Assembly (NCBI GenBank): GCA_018223185.1
Contig: JAAEYW010000021.1
Span: forward strand, 19,347-83,346
Length of the DNA stretch: 64,000 nucleotides
Direction: 5' to 3'
DNA from: Oceanospirillales bacterium
GTDB taxonomy: Bacteria; Pseudomonadota; Gammaproteobacteria; Pseudomonadales; Balneatricaceae
Shown here: piece after piece, positions 1 to 10,266 of the stretch
How the letters are laid out: each line of letters opens with the position of its first letter
Numbering within the stretch: the stretch's first letter is position 1
Program-made: the position numbers and the translations under genes
Notes under the pieces: model-generated
Database searches by the model: none
What the model was told of the DNA's origin: nothing
The model's input: the letters and a program-made list of their open reading frames with translations, nothing else

Positions 1-1106
1 TAGGTTTTGTTGGTTGGCGCGGAATGGTTGGTTCCGTGCTGATGCAGCGCATGATAGAAGAGGGTGATTTCGACCATATCGAAGAGCCGGTCTTTTTTAC
101 AACGTCCCAGGCAGGTCAGCCAGGTCCGGATATTGGTAAAGATATTCCGGCACTGAAAGATGCAACATCCATTGATGAGCTTAAGCAGATGGATGCCATT
201 ATTTCCTGTCAGGGCGGTGACTACACGAAACAGGTTTATGGCGCCCTGCGTGATGCTGGCTGGAATGGCTACTGGATTGATGCGGCATCCTCTCTGCGTA
301 TGGAAGACGATGCTATTATTGTTCTTGATCCTGTGAATATGAATGTGATCAAGGACGGGTTGGCAAAAGGTGTAAAAACCTATGTTGGCGGCAACTGTAC
401 TGTCTCTCTGATGCTGATGGGGCTGGGCGGTCTGTTCAGCGCGGGTCTGATCGAATGGATGACCTCCATGACTTATCAGGCGGCATCTGGTGGTGGTGCA
501 CGGCATATGCGTGAGCTGATCTCGCAGATGGGTATTATCAAAGATTCTGTTGCTACTGATCTGGCTAATCCTGCCAGTGCTATTCTGGATATCGATCGTC
601 GTGTTGCTGAGATTATCCGTTCAGACGCTATGCCAACAGACAACTTTGGTGTACCACTGGCGGGCTCTCTGATTCCGTGGATTGATACCCGTCTGGACAA
701 CGGTCAGAGCCGGGAAGAGTGGAAAGCTTACGCTGAAACCAACAAGATTCTTGGGTTGAGCGATAATCCGGTACCGATCGATGGAACCTGCGTACGCATC
801 GGTGCGATGCGCTGTCACAGTCAGGCATTTACCATCAAGCTGAAGCAGAATGTGCCGATGGACGAGATCGAGTCGATGATTGCAGAAGCGAACGACTGGG
901 TCAGTGTTGTGCCTAACGAACGTGATATCACCGCCCGTGACCTGACTCCGGCTAAGGTGACAGGCACCCTGAGCGTCCCGGTTGGTCGACTGCGCAAGAT
1001 GAATCTGGGCGATGAATTCCTCAATGCATTCAGCGTGGGTGATCAGTTGCTGTGGGGTGCGGCAGAGCCATTGCGCCGTATGTTGCGGATTCTGCTGCAG
1101 GGCTGA
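1..1106 (+). CDS. asd: Aspartate-semialdehyde dehydrogenase, 5' end cut by window edge
   Basis: Makes L-aspartate 4-semialdehyde from aspartyl phosphate with NADPH, at the branch to lysine, threonine and methionine. The reading frame is open from base 3 and encodes [17 protein letters not shown], the usual N-terminal nucleotide-binding stretch, so only about four codons lie outside the window; the ATG at 24 is internal. The catalytic cysteine is in GGNCTVSL (TGT at 396-398). The C-terminal part ends [17 protein letters not shown], typical of the gammaproteobacterial form of about 370 residues. A strong terminator follows at once, so asd is not co-transcribed with fimV. The family call is secure. 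Confidence 0.96.
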   Translation, partial: GFVGWRGMVGSVLMQRMIEEGDFDHIEEPVFFTTSQAGQPGPDIGKDIPALKDATSIDELKQMDAIISCQGGDYTKQVYGALRDAGWNGYWIDAASSLRMEDDAIIVLDPVNMNVIKDGLAKGVKTYVGGNCTVSLMLMGLGGLFSAGLIEWMTSMTYQAASGGGARHMRELISQMGIIKDSVATDLANPASAILDIDRRVAEIIRSDAMPTDNFGVPLAGSLIPWIDTRLDNGQSREEWKAYAETNKILGLSDNPVPIDGTCVRIGAMRCHSQAFTIKLKQNVPMDEIESMIAEANDWVSVVPNERDITARDLTPAKVTGTLSVPVGRLRKMNLGDEFLNAFSVGDQLLWGAAEPLRRMLRILLQG

Positions 1107-1126
1107 TTCCTGCTTTTGAAAAAGAT

Positions 1127-1152
1127 AACCGGCTGATAAGGCCGGTTTTTTT
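1127..1152 (+). terminator. Rho-independent terminator of asd
   Basis: The inverted repeat AACCGGC / GCCGGTT with a 7-base loop is followed by a run of T and lies 20 bases after the asd stop codon. Confidence 0.9.
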
Positions 1153-1540
1153 GTATTTGCGGGTGTGATGCAGGTCAACAAATCCGATATAAAAATTATC
1201 AAGTAGAGCGATATCAGACAGTCACCAACTTAGGTAGTGCAAATTCGACTCCGGAGTTTGTTTGTGTGTATATTCAGCCAGATTCGAATATAATCACTTA
1301 AATATTTGAATTATAAGTATTTGTTGGTTTTTATTGTTTGATGTTTTTCGTGTGGGATAGCAGCTTTTCTGTAAAAGACTGTTTTAAATACTGAAGTTTA
1401 GCCATTTATGGCTAATCTGGGTTGTTGATTAAACGTGGGTTTTAATGAATACTTTGGCCATTAAAACTGGATACGTAACTTTCTGAATATTGACGATTTT
1501 TGTCGTATTCAGGACCCGGGGAAATTAAGGAAGCGAAAAT
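1153..1540. other. Leader and promoter region of fimV
   Basis: There is no ORF with coding character in these 388 bases. The stretch is AT-rich and should hold the fimV promoter, though no convincing -35/-10 pair was fixed. An imperfect hairpin (CTGAATA at 1483-1489 pairing with TATTCAG at 1506-1512, plus an inner CGA/TCG) lies just upstream of the ribosome binding site TAAGGAAG at 1526-1533. Confidence 0.5.
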
Positions 1541-4210
1541 ATGCTGCGCAAATTAGCCCTAAGTTTGGCAATTGCAGGTGCACTAGGAACCTCAAATGCA
1601 AATGCGCTTGGTCTCGGTGAAATCAGAATAACATCAGCGTTGAACGAGCCACTGCAAGCAGAGATACAACTCTTGGAGATGCGGTCCGTTGATCCGCAAC
1701 AGATTCAGCCAAGAATGGCCAATGTCGATGAGTTCGCTCTGGCTGGAATAGAGAAGTTACGCTTCCTCTCCGATGTTAAATTTGAGGTGAAACCAGGGCC
1801 GTCAGGCCGTGGTACTATCATTCTGCGTTCATCGGCTCCTGTGAAAGAACCGTTTCTCAACTTTCTGGTAGAGGTAAACTGGCCCAGCGGTCGTCTGGTT
1901 CGTGAATATACCGTGTTGCTGGATCCACCCATTTATGATCCTGCGCCAGCACCTGCTGTCGTCCAGCCTGCGCGTTCATCTGCTGCCAATGCTCCGGCAT
2001 CTGTAGAAGTAAAGCCGATAGCGCCGCAGAAGCCGGTCAGTAATATTCGTACCCGCATGACTGATGGTCAGGTCTATGTGGATGTTAACGACACCTTGTG
2101 GGATATCGCTAAACAGCATAAGCCTGCGTCTACTGTTTCTGAAGCTCAGATGATGCTGGCGTTACAGCGTAAAAATCCTGAAGCATTTCGCAATAACAAC
2201 GTAAACCAGTTGAAAGCCGGTGTTGTTATGGATCTTCCTTCGCTTGAAGAGGTTCAGTCTCTCAGTCGTAAGCAGGCAAATGAAGAGTTCTGGCGGCAAA
2301 CTCAGATGTGGAAACAGGGTGTAACGCCCGCTGCTAAGGCAGAAGCGATGGATAGCTCTGGTGGCTCTGATAAACCGGCGGCTTCTGAAAAAAAGGGTGA
2401 GGAGGTTGCAGCCAGTTCGGCCCAGGGGCAACTGAAGATTGTCTCTCCTGATACTAAGGCTGAAGCTAGCACAGTATCAGACCAGGCGGCCGAAACTGAT
2501 ATAAGTCAGGCAGATTCAGCGTTGCTGGAAAAAAACAAGCAGCTGGAAACTGATCTGGCTTCTGCCCTGGAAAGTGTCGATCAGATTCAGCGTGAGAATG
2601 CGGAGCTTTCCGGCAGGGTTGATGCCCTTGCGCAGCAGATGGAAAGTCTGCAGCGGTTGCTGGAACTAAAAGATCAGCAGTTAGCGGATCTTCAGGCGGA
2701 GCTGGAATCGGCTAAGAAACAGCCGGTTGTCAGTCAGGTAGTTCCGGCTGCAGAGCCTCAGGCTAAGCCGAAAAGTTTGCTGGAAGAGTTTGGGTTGTAT
2801 ATAGGTGCTGCTGGTGGCGCCATCATCGCTTTCCTGCTGGCGTTGTTGTTTATGCGTCGGGGTAAGAAAGAAAGTTCGCCAGAGCCGGTTGTCCCGGGAC
2901 AGGCGGTAGCCGCTGATAAGCCAGAAACGGCTGCCAGTGTTTCTGGTGGGGATGCTGCCCTGATTGCGGCAGCAGCAGTGGCGTCGCACGAGGTGGTCGC
3001 TGAAGAGACCGACCTGGATGAGCTGGATCTTGACCTTGATCTGGATCTGGATATGGATCTCGATAAAGTTGAAACGGTGGCGTCTGATGAGGTTGATGAG
3101 CAGGAGTTCGATCTTGGCTTTGATGAGGACTTTGGCGAGCCTCCGGCTCCTGAGGCAATAGATGATGGGGAGGACGTTGATGATGCCCTTGATTCGATCC
3201 TGGGCGAGGATAGTGAATCGTTTGATCTTGATGATCTGACCGGGCAGTCTGCTGCAGATGATCTGGCTGACCTTGTGGAGATGCCAGAGGAGCCGGAAGC
3301 GGATAGTCTTGAAGAGCTCTTTGCAGTGGATAATGTGTCGGAAGTAGCTGAAGAGCATGATACGGATCTGGAGTTTGACGTACAGCCAATCGCCAGTGTT
3401 GCTGATGAGGCAGATCTTGTCGATGAGCTGGATGACGATATGGATCTGGACTTCAATCTTGATGTTGCTGATGTTGCAAGCGCTGATGAGGCAGATGAGC
3501 TCAATCTGGTTGGGGAAGACGAAGAAGAACTCGATCTGATCAGTGAAGGTGAAGATGAAGATGAGCTCGATCTGGCCGGGGAAGCGGAAGATGCACTTGA
3601 TCTGATAGAAGAAGATGAAGATACAAACATCCTGATCGAAGCTGACGATGAGGCTGTTGCTGTTGAGGAGGAGTTTGAAGATCTTGATGCTCTGTTGGCT
3701 GAGGTTGAGAGCGATGCAGTCGCTGAAGATGTTTCAGATGCTGAGCTTGATGAGTTGCTTGCCGGAGTCGGGGACGCTGACATTGAAGAGCTTGATGTTG
3801 CGGATAGCGACTCGGATCTGGATGATGATCTTCAGGCACTTCTCGATGGTGCTGTAGATGATGAGATTTTGCTGGATGAAGAGGAGTTTGCTGCACCACT
3901 TGCAGGTAATGACTCAACTCTCAGCCATGATCTTGATGCAGAACTGGATTCTGAACTGGAGATGCTCCTGAATGATGCTGGCAGTGATGAACTCAGTCTT
4001 GATATGACCGACGATAATGACGATGGCTCATTGGAAGGGCTGAACCTTCTTGAAGGTGCAGACGAGGTTGAGACCAAGCTCGATCTGGCGCGGGCTTACA
4101 TGGATATGGAAGATCTTGATGGTGCTAAAGATATCCTTGAGGAGATTGTTCGTGAGGGTTCTGAGGCGCAGCGTTCAGAAGCCAATAGCCTGTTAAGTTC
4201 TATTAGCTGA
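1541..4210 (+). CDS. fimV: FimV-type peptidoglycan-binding inner membrane protein
   Basis: FimV organises the cell pole and, in Pseudomonas, supports type IV pilus assembly and cAMP signalling. The 889-residue protein has a signal peptide (about residues 1-22), then the FimV N-terminal domain beginning LGLGEIRITSALNEPLQAEI. A LysM-like segment (about 170-235, with NDTLWDIAKQHKP) should bind peptidoglycan. A coiled coil follows (about 325-395), then one membrane span (about 418-437, ending in the stop-transfer RRGKK). The long acidic cytoplasmic region (about 470-840) is rich in Asp-Leu and Glu-Leu repeats, and the C-terminal FimV domain at about 843-889 contains LDLARAYMDMEDLDGAKDIL. A ribosome binding site TAAGGAAG supports the ATG. 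Position between asd and truA is the conserved one in Pseudomonas and relatives. Confidence 0.93.
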   Translation: MLRKLALSLAIAGALGTSNANALGLGEIRITSALNEPLQAEIQLLEMRSVDPQQIQPRMANVDEFALAGIEKLRFLSDVKFEVKPGPSGRGTIILRSSAPVKEPFLNFLVEVNWPSGRLVREYTVLLDPPIYDPAPAPAVVQPARSSAANAPASVEVKPIAPQKPVSNIRTRMTDGQVYVDVNDTLWDIAKQHKPASTVSEAQMMLALQRKNPEAFRNNNVNQLKAGVVMDLPSLEEVQSLSRKQANEEFWRQTQMWKQGVTPAAKAEAMDSSGGSDKPAASEKKGEEVAASSAQGQLKIVSPDTKAEASTVSDQAAETDISQADSALLEKNKQLETDLASALESVDQIQRENAELSGRVDALAQQMESLQRLLELKDQQLADLQAELESAKKQPVVSQVVPAAEPQAKPKSLLEEFGLYIGAAGGAIIAFLLALLFMRRGKKESSPEPVVPGQAVAADKPETAASVSGGDAALIAAAAVASHEVVAEETDLDELDLDLDLDLDMDLDKVETVASDEVDEQEFDLGFDEDFGEPPAPEAIDDGEDVDDALDSILGEDSESFDLDDLTGQSAADDLADLVEMPEEPEADSLEELFAVDNVSEVAEEHDTDLEFDVQPIASVADEADLVDELDDDMDLDFNLDVADVASADEADELNLVGEDEEELDLISEGEDEDELDLAGEAEDALDLIEEDEDTNILIEADDEAVAVEEEFEDLDALLAEVESDAVAEDVSDAELDELLAGVGDADIEELDVADSDSDLDDDLQALLDGAVDDEILLDEEEFAAPLAGNDSTLSHDLDAELDSELEMLLNDAGSDELSLDMTDDNDDGSLEGLNLLEGADEVETKLDLARAYMDMEDLDGAKDILEEIVREGSEAQRSEANSLLSSIS

Positions 4211-4295
4211 TACCTTATGGTCTGGTGTATGTCTTGCGTGGGTGCTCTGCAGGGCTGTCAGGCCGGTTTCGATTAACTTTGAGATAAGATGTAAT

Positions 4296-5252
4296 ATGCC
4301 GCGGGATAGATCCCAGTTTGAGCATCAGCAAGGGGCGACTTCGGTCGCCCTTTCTTGTGATGCGACCCCAGTTGTTTCTGAGTCAGCAAGCTCTGAGTCC
4401 GTTGGCTCTGAGCTAAAAGATTCACGGCAGCCTGAGTCAGATACTCCCAAAACTAAGCGCTATGCGCTCTGCGTTGAGTATGCGGGAGCAGCCTATCGTG
4501 GCTGGCAAACGCAGAAAGAGAAAGATGTTCCATCGATTCAGGAAACTGTAGAGCAGGCGCTGTCAAAGATAGCCAATGAGTCGGTAAAAGTGATTTGTGC
4601 TGGTCGAACCGATGCCTGTGTCAGCGGTACCTATCAGATTATTCACTTTGACACCTTAGCTCAGCGTCCGGACCAGGCCTGGGTGATGGGAACTAACACT
4701 AAGCTTCCTGATGATATTGCGATCCGCTGGGCTAAGTGTGTCGATGATAGCTTCCATGCCAGGTTTTCTGCTCTTGAGCGGCGCTACCGCTATCTTATCT
4801 ATTCGGCGCCGGTTAAGCCGGGCCTGTTGAGTCGTGGGGTGACATGGACCCATAAGCAGCTGAATATGTCTCGAATGCAGGCAGCAGCCGACTATCTTAT
4901 TGGTGAGCATGATTTTACCTCCTATCGTGCGATCGGCTGTCAGGCGAAAAGCCCGGTGCGAGATGTCAGGGCGATGGATATTTACCGGGCAGGGGAGCTT
5001 ATTGTGATTGATGTGCGGGCAAATGCCTTTCTGCATCATATGATTCGTAATTTTGCCGGGGTGTTGATGAAAATTGGTGCCGGAGAAGCTGAGCCTGTCT
5101 GGGCTAAGGAGGTGCTTGAGGCCCGGGATCGCACTCAGGGAGGGGTTACTGCGCCGCCATACGGGCTTTATTTTGTGGATGTGAAATATCCGGAACGCTA
5201 TGCGTTGCCAAAATCAGAACTGGGGCCTTATTTCCTGATGCAAAACGGTTAA
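4296..5252 (+). CDS. truA: tRNA pseudouridine(38-40) synthase TruA
   Basis: Isomerises uridines 38-40 of the tRNA anticodon arm to pseudouridine. The catalytic aspartate lies in CAGRTDAC, and the core runs from KRYALCVEYAGAAYRGWQ to the C-terminal end, about 265 residues as in E. coli. The frame carries about 50 extra N-terminal residues of low-complexity Ser/Glu-rich sequence. The first ATG in frame is at 4296; a GTG at 4242 would extend it further, and no in-frame ATG lies between 4296 and the core, so the start is uncertain. A terminator-like hairpin lies inside this extension. The motif after the catalytic Asp reads ACVSGTYQ where AGVHGT or AAVHA is usual. The enzyme call is sure, the start is not. 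Confidence 0.9.
   Translation: MPRDRSQFEHQQGATSVALSCDATPVVSESASSESVGSELKDSRQPESDTPKTKRYALCVEYAGAAYRGWQTQKEKDVPSIQETVEQALSKIANESVKVICAGRTDACVSGTYQIIHFDTLAQRPDQAWVMGTNTKLPDDIAIRWAKCVDDSFHARFSALERRYRYLIYSAPVKPGLLSRGVTWTHKQLNMSRMQAAADYLIGEHDFTSYRAIGCQAKSPVRDVRAMDIYRAGELIVIDVRANAFLHHMIRNFAGVLMKIGAGEAEPVWAKEVLEARDRTQGGVTAPPYGLYFVDVKYPERYALPKSELGPYFLMQNG
4330..4356 (+). terminator. Terminator-like UUCG hairpin inside the truA N-terminal frame
   Basis: AGGGGCGAC, the tetraloop TTCG and GTCGCCCTT form a 9-pair stem (one G-T) followed by TTTCTT. It looks like the fimV terminator, yet lies 120 bases after the fimV stop and inside the most likely truA reading frame. It may end fimV transcripts or attenuate truA. 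Confidence 0.6.
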
Positions 5253-5309
5253 CCTCAGGCCCTGCTATCTGTTACTATTGGTCTCTTTCTGAATAGTCTG
5301 ATCCAAGTG

Positions 5310-5930
5310 ATGCGAACCCGCGTAAAAATCTGTGGAATTACCCGGCTGGAAGATGCTCTTGCGGCAGTAAGTGCGGGCGCTGATGCGCTCGGTTTTGTAT
5401 TTTATCCGGCCAGCCCAAGGTATGTTGATCCTGCTGTTGCAGGGCTCATCATCCGGCAGTTGCCGCCATTTGTGACCAGTGTAGCGCTGTTCGTGAATGA
5501 ATCTGCAGAGCAGATATGTGCGGTTATGGATCAGACGGAGGTTGATCTGTTGCAGTTTCACGGTGATGAATCGCCTGAGTTCTGCACTCAGTTCAACCGG
5601 CCCTATTTTAAGGCGCTGCGGATGTCTCCGGATATCGATGTAGTAGCTGAAACTGAACGCTTTGCCTCATCTCGCGCGATCCTGCTGGATGCATACCGTC
5701 CTGGAGTCCCGGGGGGTACAGGTGAAGCGTTTGACTGGGAGCGCATCCCATCTGATATCGATAAGCCGCTGATTCTTGCTGGCGGACTCGATCAGAGCAA
5801 TGTGGCAAAGGCCATAAGTCAGGTGAAACCCTATGCCGTTGATGTCAGCGGTGGGGTGGAAGCGGCTAAAGGTCTTAAAGATTGTTCAAAAATAACATCC
5901 TTTATGAATGAGGTAGCTCGTGCCAACTAA
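5310..5930 (+). CDS. trpF: Phosphoribosylanthranilate isomerase
   Basis: Third step of tryptophan synthesis: Amadori rearrangement of phosphoribosylanthranilate to CdRP. This is the stand-alone (beta/alpha)8 form of 206 residues. The general base is Cys8 in KICGITR and the general acid is Asp127 in [19 protein letters not shown] near the end is the phosphate-binding region. The ATG at 5310 directly follows an in-frame GTG at 5307; neither has a strong ribosome binding site. The gene overlaps trpB by 11 bases, which suggests translational coupling. It is the first gene of a trpF-trpB-trpA-accD run. Confidence 0.95.
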   Translation: MRTRVKICGITRLEDALAAVSAGADALGFVFYPASPRYVDPAVAGLIIRQLPPFVTSVALFVNESAEQICAVMDQTEVDLLQFHGDESPEFCTQFNRPYFKALRMSPDIDVVAETERFASSRAILLDAYRPGVPGGTGEAFDWERIPSDIDKPLILAGGLDQSNVAKAISQVKPYAVDVSGGVEAAKGLKDCSKITSFMNEVARAN

Positions 5931-7143
5931 AGAAGATCTCGCGATCGCAAAGCAGATGCCCGATGCAGGTGGTCATTTCGGCCAATTTGGGGGCCGTTAT
6001 GTGTCTGAAACCCTGATGGCTGCTCTCCAGCAGCTTGAACAGACCTACGAAAAGCTTTGGCGGGATCCACAGTTTCAGGCAGAGTTTGACTATGATCTTG
6101 CCCACTATGTAGGCCGTCCTTCACCCCTGTACCATGCGGAGCGTCTCTCCCGTGAACTGGGGGGTGCGCAGATCTACCTGAAACGTGAAGACCTTAATCA
6201 TACCGGTGCTCATAAGGTGAATAACACCATTGGTCAGGCATTGCTGGCTAAGTTTACCGGTAAACCACGCGTTAGCGCTGAAACCGGAGCAGGTCAGCAC
6301 GGTGTTGCGACGGCAACCGTTGCTGCCCGGCTGGGTCTTGAATGTACTGTCTATATGGGCGAAGACGATATTCGTCGTCAGGCGTTGAACGTTTACCGGA
6401 TGAAACTACTGGGTGCTGAAGTTGTTTCTGTTACGTCGGGTACCCGCACGCTTAAAGATGCGATGAACGAAGCGATGCGTGACTGGGTTACTAATGTTGA
6501 TAATACCTTTTATATTATTGGTACTGCTGCCGGTCCTCACCCGTACCCTAAGCTGGTGCGTGACTTTCAGTCCATTATTGGTCGTGAGGCGCGTCAGCAG
6601 TGTCTGGCGCAGACGGGCAAACTCCCGGATGCACTGGTTGCCTGTGTTGGTGGTGGCTCTAATGCCATCGGTCTGTTCCATCCCTTCATTGAAGATGCGG
6701 ATGTGCGCATGATAGGCGTGGAAGCGGGGGGCTATGGCATCGAAACAGGACAGCATGCGGCACCGTTGAGTTCGCATTGCAAACCAGGTGTGTTGCATGG
6801 TAACCGTACCTGTCTGATGTCGGATGAAGGCGGTCAGGTTATTGGCACTCATTCTGTTTCAGCAGGTCTGGACTATCCAGGCGTAGGGCCTGAACATTCT
6901 TACCTGCAAGAGATCGGCAGAGCAGAATATACGGCCATTAACGATGATGAAGCATTGCATGCTTTCCGTCATCTGACGCTGACAGAAGGTATTATGCCGG
7001 CACTGGAATCCAGTCATGCTGTCGCTGAGGCGATGAAAATGGCGCCAACAATGGACAAGGATCAGATTATTCTGGTTAACCTGTCAGGACGGGGCGACAA
7101 GGATATCCATACCGTTGCCGGGATTGATGGTATTAACTTTTAA
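5920..7143 (+). CDS. trpB: Tryptophan synthase beta chain
   Basis: Condenses indole with serine to give tryptophan, using PLP, in an alpha2beta2 complex with TrpA. The PLP lysine is Lys99 in the HTGAHKVNN motif, and the phosphate-binding loop is [12 protein letters not shown]. At 407 residues it has the usual length. The start is a GTG at 5920 that overlaps the trpF stop; GAGGT at 5909-5913 is a well-placed ribosome binding site. The next possible start, an ATG at 5956, would remove part of the N-terminal region and is less likely. trpA follows after a short gap. Confidence 0.96.
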   Translation: MPTKEDLAIAKQMPDAGGHFGQFGGRYVSETLMAALQQLEQTYEKLWRDPQFQAEFDYDLAHYVGRPSPLYHAERLSRELGGAQIYLKREDLNHTGAHKVNNTIGQALLAKFTGKPRVSAETGAGQHGVATATVAARLGLECTVYMGEDDIRRQALNVYRMKLLGAEVVSVTSGTRTLKDAMNEAMRDWVTNVDNTFYIIGTAAGPHPYPKLVRDFQSIIGREARQQCLAQTGKLPDALVACVGGGSNAIGLFHPFIEDADVRMIGVEAGGYGIETGQHAAPLSSHCKPGVLHGNRTCLMSDEGGQVIGTHSVSAGLDYPGVGPEHSYLQEIGRAEYTAINDDEALHAFRHLTLTEGIMPALESSHAVAEAMKMAPTMDKDQIILVNLSGRGDKDIHTVAGIDGINF

Positions 7144-7166
7144 GCCCTGACTGAGTGAAGATTAAT

Positions 7167-7970
7167 ATGAGTCGTATTACAGAGTGTTTTAATAATCTGA
7201 AAAGCCAGGGCCGTAAAGCGCTGATTCCTTATGTGACAGCAGGTGACCCTGATCCCAAAATAACCCTTCCGCTGATGCATGCGCTGGTCGAATCCGGAGC
7301 AGATATTATTGAGCTGGGCATCCCGTTCTCTGATCCGATGGCGGATGGTCCTGTTATTCAGCTAGCGTGTGAGCGTGCATTGTTGCACGGCACTCGCCTG
7401 GTTGATGTGCTGGATATGGTGGCTGAATTCCGTAAAACCAATCAGACCACTCCGGTGGTACTTATGGGGTATCTCAATCCGATTGAGATTATGGGCTACT
7501 CTGCGTTTGCGGATAAAGCCAAAGCGGTTGGTCTGGATGGTGTTCTGACGGTTGATCTGCCGCCTGAAGAGGCGGGAGAGTTTAACCGTTTGATGAAGGC
7601 GTCTGATATTGATGTGATCTACCTGCTTGCGCCGACAACGGAGGAAGCGCGGGTACAGAAGATCTGTGCTGCAGGTAGTGGTTATGTTTACTACGTGTCA
7701 GTTAAAGGTGTAACCGGATCCGCATCACTGAATGTCGCTGAAGTAGCAGAAAAGCTGAAGATGATCCGCAAATATACTGAGATGCCTGTCGGTGTAGGCT
7801 TTGGTATCCGTGATGATGCTTCAGCCCGGGCGGTGTCGGAAGTGGCTGATGGTGTAATCGTCGGCAGCGTGCTGGTTAATAAGATTGCCGAGCTTACTGG
7901 TAATCAGGAACAGATCCCTGAGGCGGTTGCAGCAATTACTGCAAGTATGCGTCAGGCAATGGATAAATAA
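7167..7970 (+). CDS. trpA: Tryptophan synthase alpha chain
   Basis: Cleaves indole-3-glycerol phosphate to indole and glyceraldehyde 3-phosphate and passes indole to TrpB. With the ATG at 7167 the protein has 267 residues, and the catalytic Glu49 ([11 protein letters not shown]) and Asp60 (MADGPVIQ) fall at the same numbers as in the enteric enzymes, which supports this start over the GTG at 7155. The glycine-rich phosphate site GVGFGIRDD is present. The gene lies 23 bases after trpB and 29 before accD, in one apparent operon. Confidence 0.95.
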   Translation: MSRITECFNNLKSQGRKALIPYVTAGDPDPKITLPLMHALVESGADIIELGIPFSDPMADGPVIQLACERALLHGTRLVDVLDMVAEFRKTNQTTPVVLMGYLNPIEIMGYSAFADKAKAVGLDGVLTVDLPPEEAGEFNRLMKASDIDVIYLLAPTTEEARVQKICAAGSGYVYYVSVKGVTGSASLNVAEVAEKLKMIRKYTEMPVGVGFGIRDDASARAVSEVADGVIVGSVLVNKIAELTGNQEQIPEAVAAITASMRQAMDK

Positions 7971-7999
7971 GGCTGCCACAGGCAGAAGCTGGAGTAATA

Positions 8000-8896
8000 A
8001 TGAGTAACTGGCTGGATAAAATTGTTCCTTCTCTGGTTCGTTCCGAGAAGAAGCGAACCAATATTCCTGAAGGACTTTGGAAAAAGTGTCCAAAGTGCGA
8101 GTCTGTATTGTATCGTCCGGAGCTGGAAAAAAACCTGAATGTCTGTCCCAAGTGTGATCATCACATGCGCCTGACAGCACGGGTTCGTCTGAACGCTTTC
8201 CTTGATGAAGGTACAACCCGTGAAATCGGTGCTGAAGTTGAACCGGTTGATCATCTGAAGTTCCGTGATACCAAGAAGTATAAAGACCGTCTTGTTGCTG
8301 CTCAGAAGGAAACGGGCGAGAAGGATGCCCTGATTGCCATGCGTGGTGAGGTGAAGGGGCTTCCTGTTGTTGCGGTCGCTTATGAGTTCAAATTCATGGG
8401 CGGCTCTATGGGGGCTGTAGTCGGTGAGCGTTTTGTTCGTGCCGCTAATATTGCGCTGGAGGAGGGGATCCCGATGATCTGTTTCTCTGCCAGCGGTGGT
8501 GCGCGGATGCAGGAAGCGCTGTTCTCGCTGATGCAGATGGCCAAAACCAGTGCTGCACTGGAGCGTCTGAAACAGGCAGGTGTGCCTTATATCTCTGTAC
8601 TGACTGATCCTGTGTATGGTGGTGTTTCCGCTTCACTGGCGATGCTGGGTGACCTGAATATCGGTGAGCCGGGTGCGCTGGTTGGTTTTGCCGGTCCCCG
8701 GGTTATAGAGCAGACAGTGCGTGAGAAACTGCCGGAAGGGTTTCAGCGCAGCGAGTTTTTGCTCGAACATGGTCAGATCGATATGATCATCTCCCGGGGA
8801 GAGCTGAGGGATCGTCTTGCCTCTATGCTGCGAATGATGCAGGGGTTGCCTGCGATTTCCGGTACGGACTCTGATTCGATAGCCGCTTCCATCTGA
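8000..8896 (+). CDS. accD: Acetyl-CoA carboxylase carboxyltransferase subunit beta
   Basis: The beta subunit of the carboxyltransferase that, with AccA, moves CO2 from biotin to acetyl-CoA to give malonyl-CoA for fatty acid synthesis. The N-terminal zinc ribbon has Cys30, Cys33, Cys49 and Cys52 (CPKC and CPKC motifs). The crotonase-like core carries [12 protein letters not shown] and the glycine-rich GGVSASLA. At 298 residues it has normal length. The ATG is preceded by CTGGAG. A terminator directly downstream closes the trpF-trpB-trpA-accD unit. Confidence 0.97.
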   Translation: MSNWLDKIVPSLVRSEKKRTNIPEGLWKKCPKCESVLYRPELEKNLNVCPKCDHHMRLTARVRLNAFLDEGTTREIGAEVEPVDHLKFRDTKKYKDRLVAAQKETGEKDALIAMRGEVKGLPVVAVAYEFKFMGGSMGAVVGERFVRAANIALEEGIPMICFSASGGARMQEALFSLMQMAKTSAALERLKQAGVPYISVLTDPVYGGVSASLAMLGDLNIGEPGALVGFAGPRVIEQTVREKLPEGFQRSEFLLEHGQIDMIISRGELRDRLASMLRMMQGLPAISGTDSDSIAASI

Positions 8897-8911
8897 TCAC
8901 AAACCTTTGAT

Positions 8912-8945
8912 AAGGCCGCGGTAATTACTTTAGCGGCCTTTTTAT
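8912..8945 (+). terminator. Rho-independent terminator after accD
   Basis: AAGGCCGC (8912-8919) pairs with GCGGCCTT (8933-8940), followed by TTTTT. Confidence 0.9.
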
Positions 8946-8967
8946 TGTCTGGGATAAACTGACCATT

Positions 8968-10266
8968 ATGTCCGATACACACTTTGATACCCTGCCTCAG
9001 TGGCTCGAATGGATTGAAAGCAACCATCCTGTCGATCAGATAGAACTCGGCCTGGATCGCCTGCGTAAAGTATATCAGCGGATGGATCTGGATCTGAGTG
9101 CCAGTCGCAAGGTTATTGTTGGTGGGACTAACGGCAAGGGGTCGACCATCGCTATGCTCGATCAGGTGCTTCGTGATCAGGGCAAGACGGTTGGCTGTTT
9201 TACGTCGCCTCATTTTCTGCGTTATAACGAGAGGATTAAGCTTGCCGGAGTGCCGGTCAGTGATGCTCTGATTGTGCGCGCATTTGAGGCGATCGAGCGG
9301 GCCCGGGGGGACGTCAGTCTGACCTATTTTGAGTACAATACTCTGGCTGCGCTGCACTTGTTTGCGACCGAAAAACCTGATGTTATGTTGCTTGAGGTAG
9401 GGCTGGGTGGTCGTCTTGACGCCATCAATATTGTTGATGCAGATATTTCCGTCGTTACAACGGTTTCAGTTGATCATGTCGACTGGCTGGGTGATGACCG
9501 GGAACAGATAGGATATGAGAAGGCGGGTATATACCGTGCCGGGTGTCCTGCCGTATGTGGTGATCCAAATCCGCCTCAGAAATTACTTAGTTATGCTGAC
9601 CAGATAGGTGCCCGTCTTTTTTGTCGGGGTCGTGACTTCAACTGGTCGCAGACCGATCAGAAGGGCTGGCAATGGCAGGGTGGGCAGACAGATGGCAGCA
9701 GGGTGACGATCTCTGGCTTACCAGAAATCTCTCTGCCTAAATCCAATGCAGCAACGGTTATACAGGTTCTCAGTTTGCTGGGTATGATACCTGAATCTCA
9801 ACGGCTCAGGGAGAGTCTGGCTAAGGCGTCACTGACTGGAAGAATGCAGCAGCTTACCGTTGATGGTATCGACTATACTCTCGATGTTGCCCACAATCCG
9901 GAAGCCGCGGAGTATCTCTCTGGTCGGCTTCGTAATCGGCCAGTTGAGGGCCGGACCCTTATGGTATTGGGGATGCTGGCGGATAAGGATATTGACCAGG
10001 TGCTGGCTGAGCTTAAGTCTGTGGTTGATCAGTGGTATCTGGTTAGTCTTAAAGGTGCCCGGGGGCAATCAGCGCAGGTGTTGTCTGAAAAGCTGACCGC
10101 CCTTGGCGTGGCGGTTACCCGGCAGGTGGCTTGTGATACTGTTGCTGCTGCCCTGCGTGGGGTAGCGAGGGACGCTGCGCCGGGAGATCGGGTGATCGTT
10201 GCGGGCTCTTTCCTGACTGTGAGCGATGCATTAATCGCACTGAATATGGATGGTAAATTACAGTGA
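8968..10266 (+). CDS. folC: Bifunctional folylpolyglutamate / dihydrofolate synthase
   Basis: Adds glutamate to dihydropteroate and to tetrahydrofolates. It is a Mur-ligase family ATP enzyme of 432 residues. The P-loop is GGTNGKGST (residues 52-60); the folate/Mg region with TYFEYNTLAALHLF and the Mur-ligase motif DVAHNPEAAEYL are visible. The stop codon overlaps the GTG start of the next gene by four bases, so the SPOR protein gene is probably translationally coupled. The placement accD-folC-dedD-cvpA-purF is conserved in gammaproteobacteria. Confidence 0.95.
   Translation: MSDTHFDTLPQWLEWIESNHPVDQIELGLDRLRKVYQRMDLDLSASRKVIVGGTNGKGSTIAMLDQVLRDQGKTVGCFTSPHFLRYNERIKLAGVPVSDALIVRAFEAIERARGDVSLTYFEYNTLAALHLFATEKPDVMLLEVGLGGRLDAINIVDADISVVTTVSVDHVDWLGDDREQIGYEKAGIYRAGCPAVCGDPNPPQKLLSYADQIGARLFCRGRDFNWSQTDQKGWQWQGGQTDGSRVTISGLPEISLPKSNAATVIQVLSLLGMIPESQRLRESLAKASLTGRMQQLTVDGIDYTLDVAHNPEAAEYLSGRLRNRPVEGRTLMVLGMLADKDIDQVLAELKSVVDQWYLVSLKGARGQSAQVLSEKLTALGVAVTRQVACDTVAAALRGVARDAAPGDRVIVAGSFLTVSDALIALNMDGKLQ

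Noticed and set aside
2681..3783. Long minus-strand frames (225 and 341 codons) opposite the fimV acidic region
   Set aside because: They are shadows of the Asp/Glu-rich repeats: the antisense of GAT and GAA codons reads as Ser- or Ile/Leu-rich low-complexity sequence with no ribosome binding site or family character.
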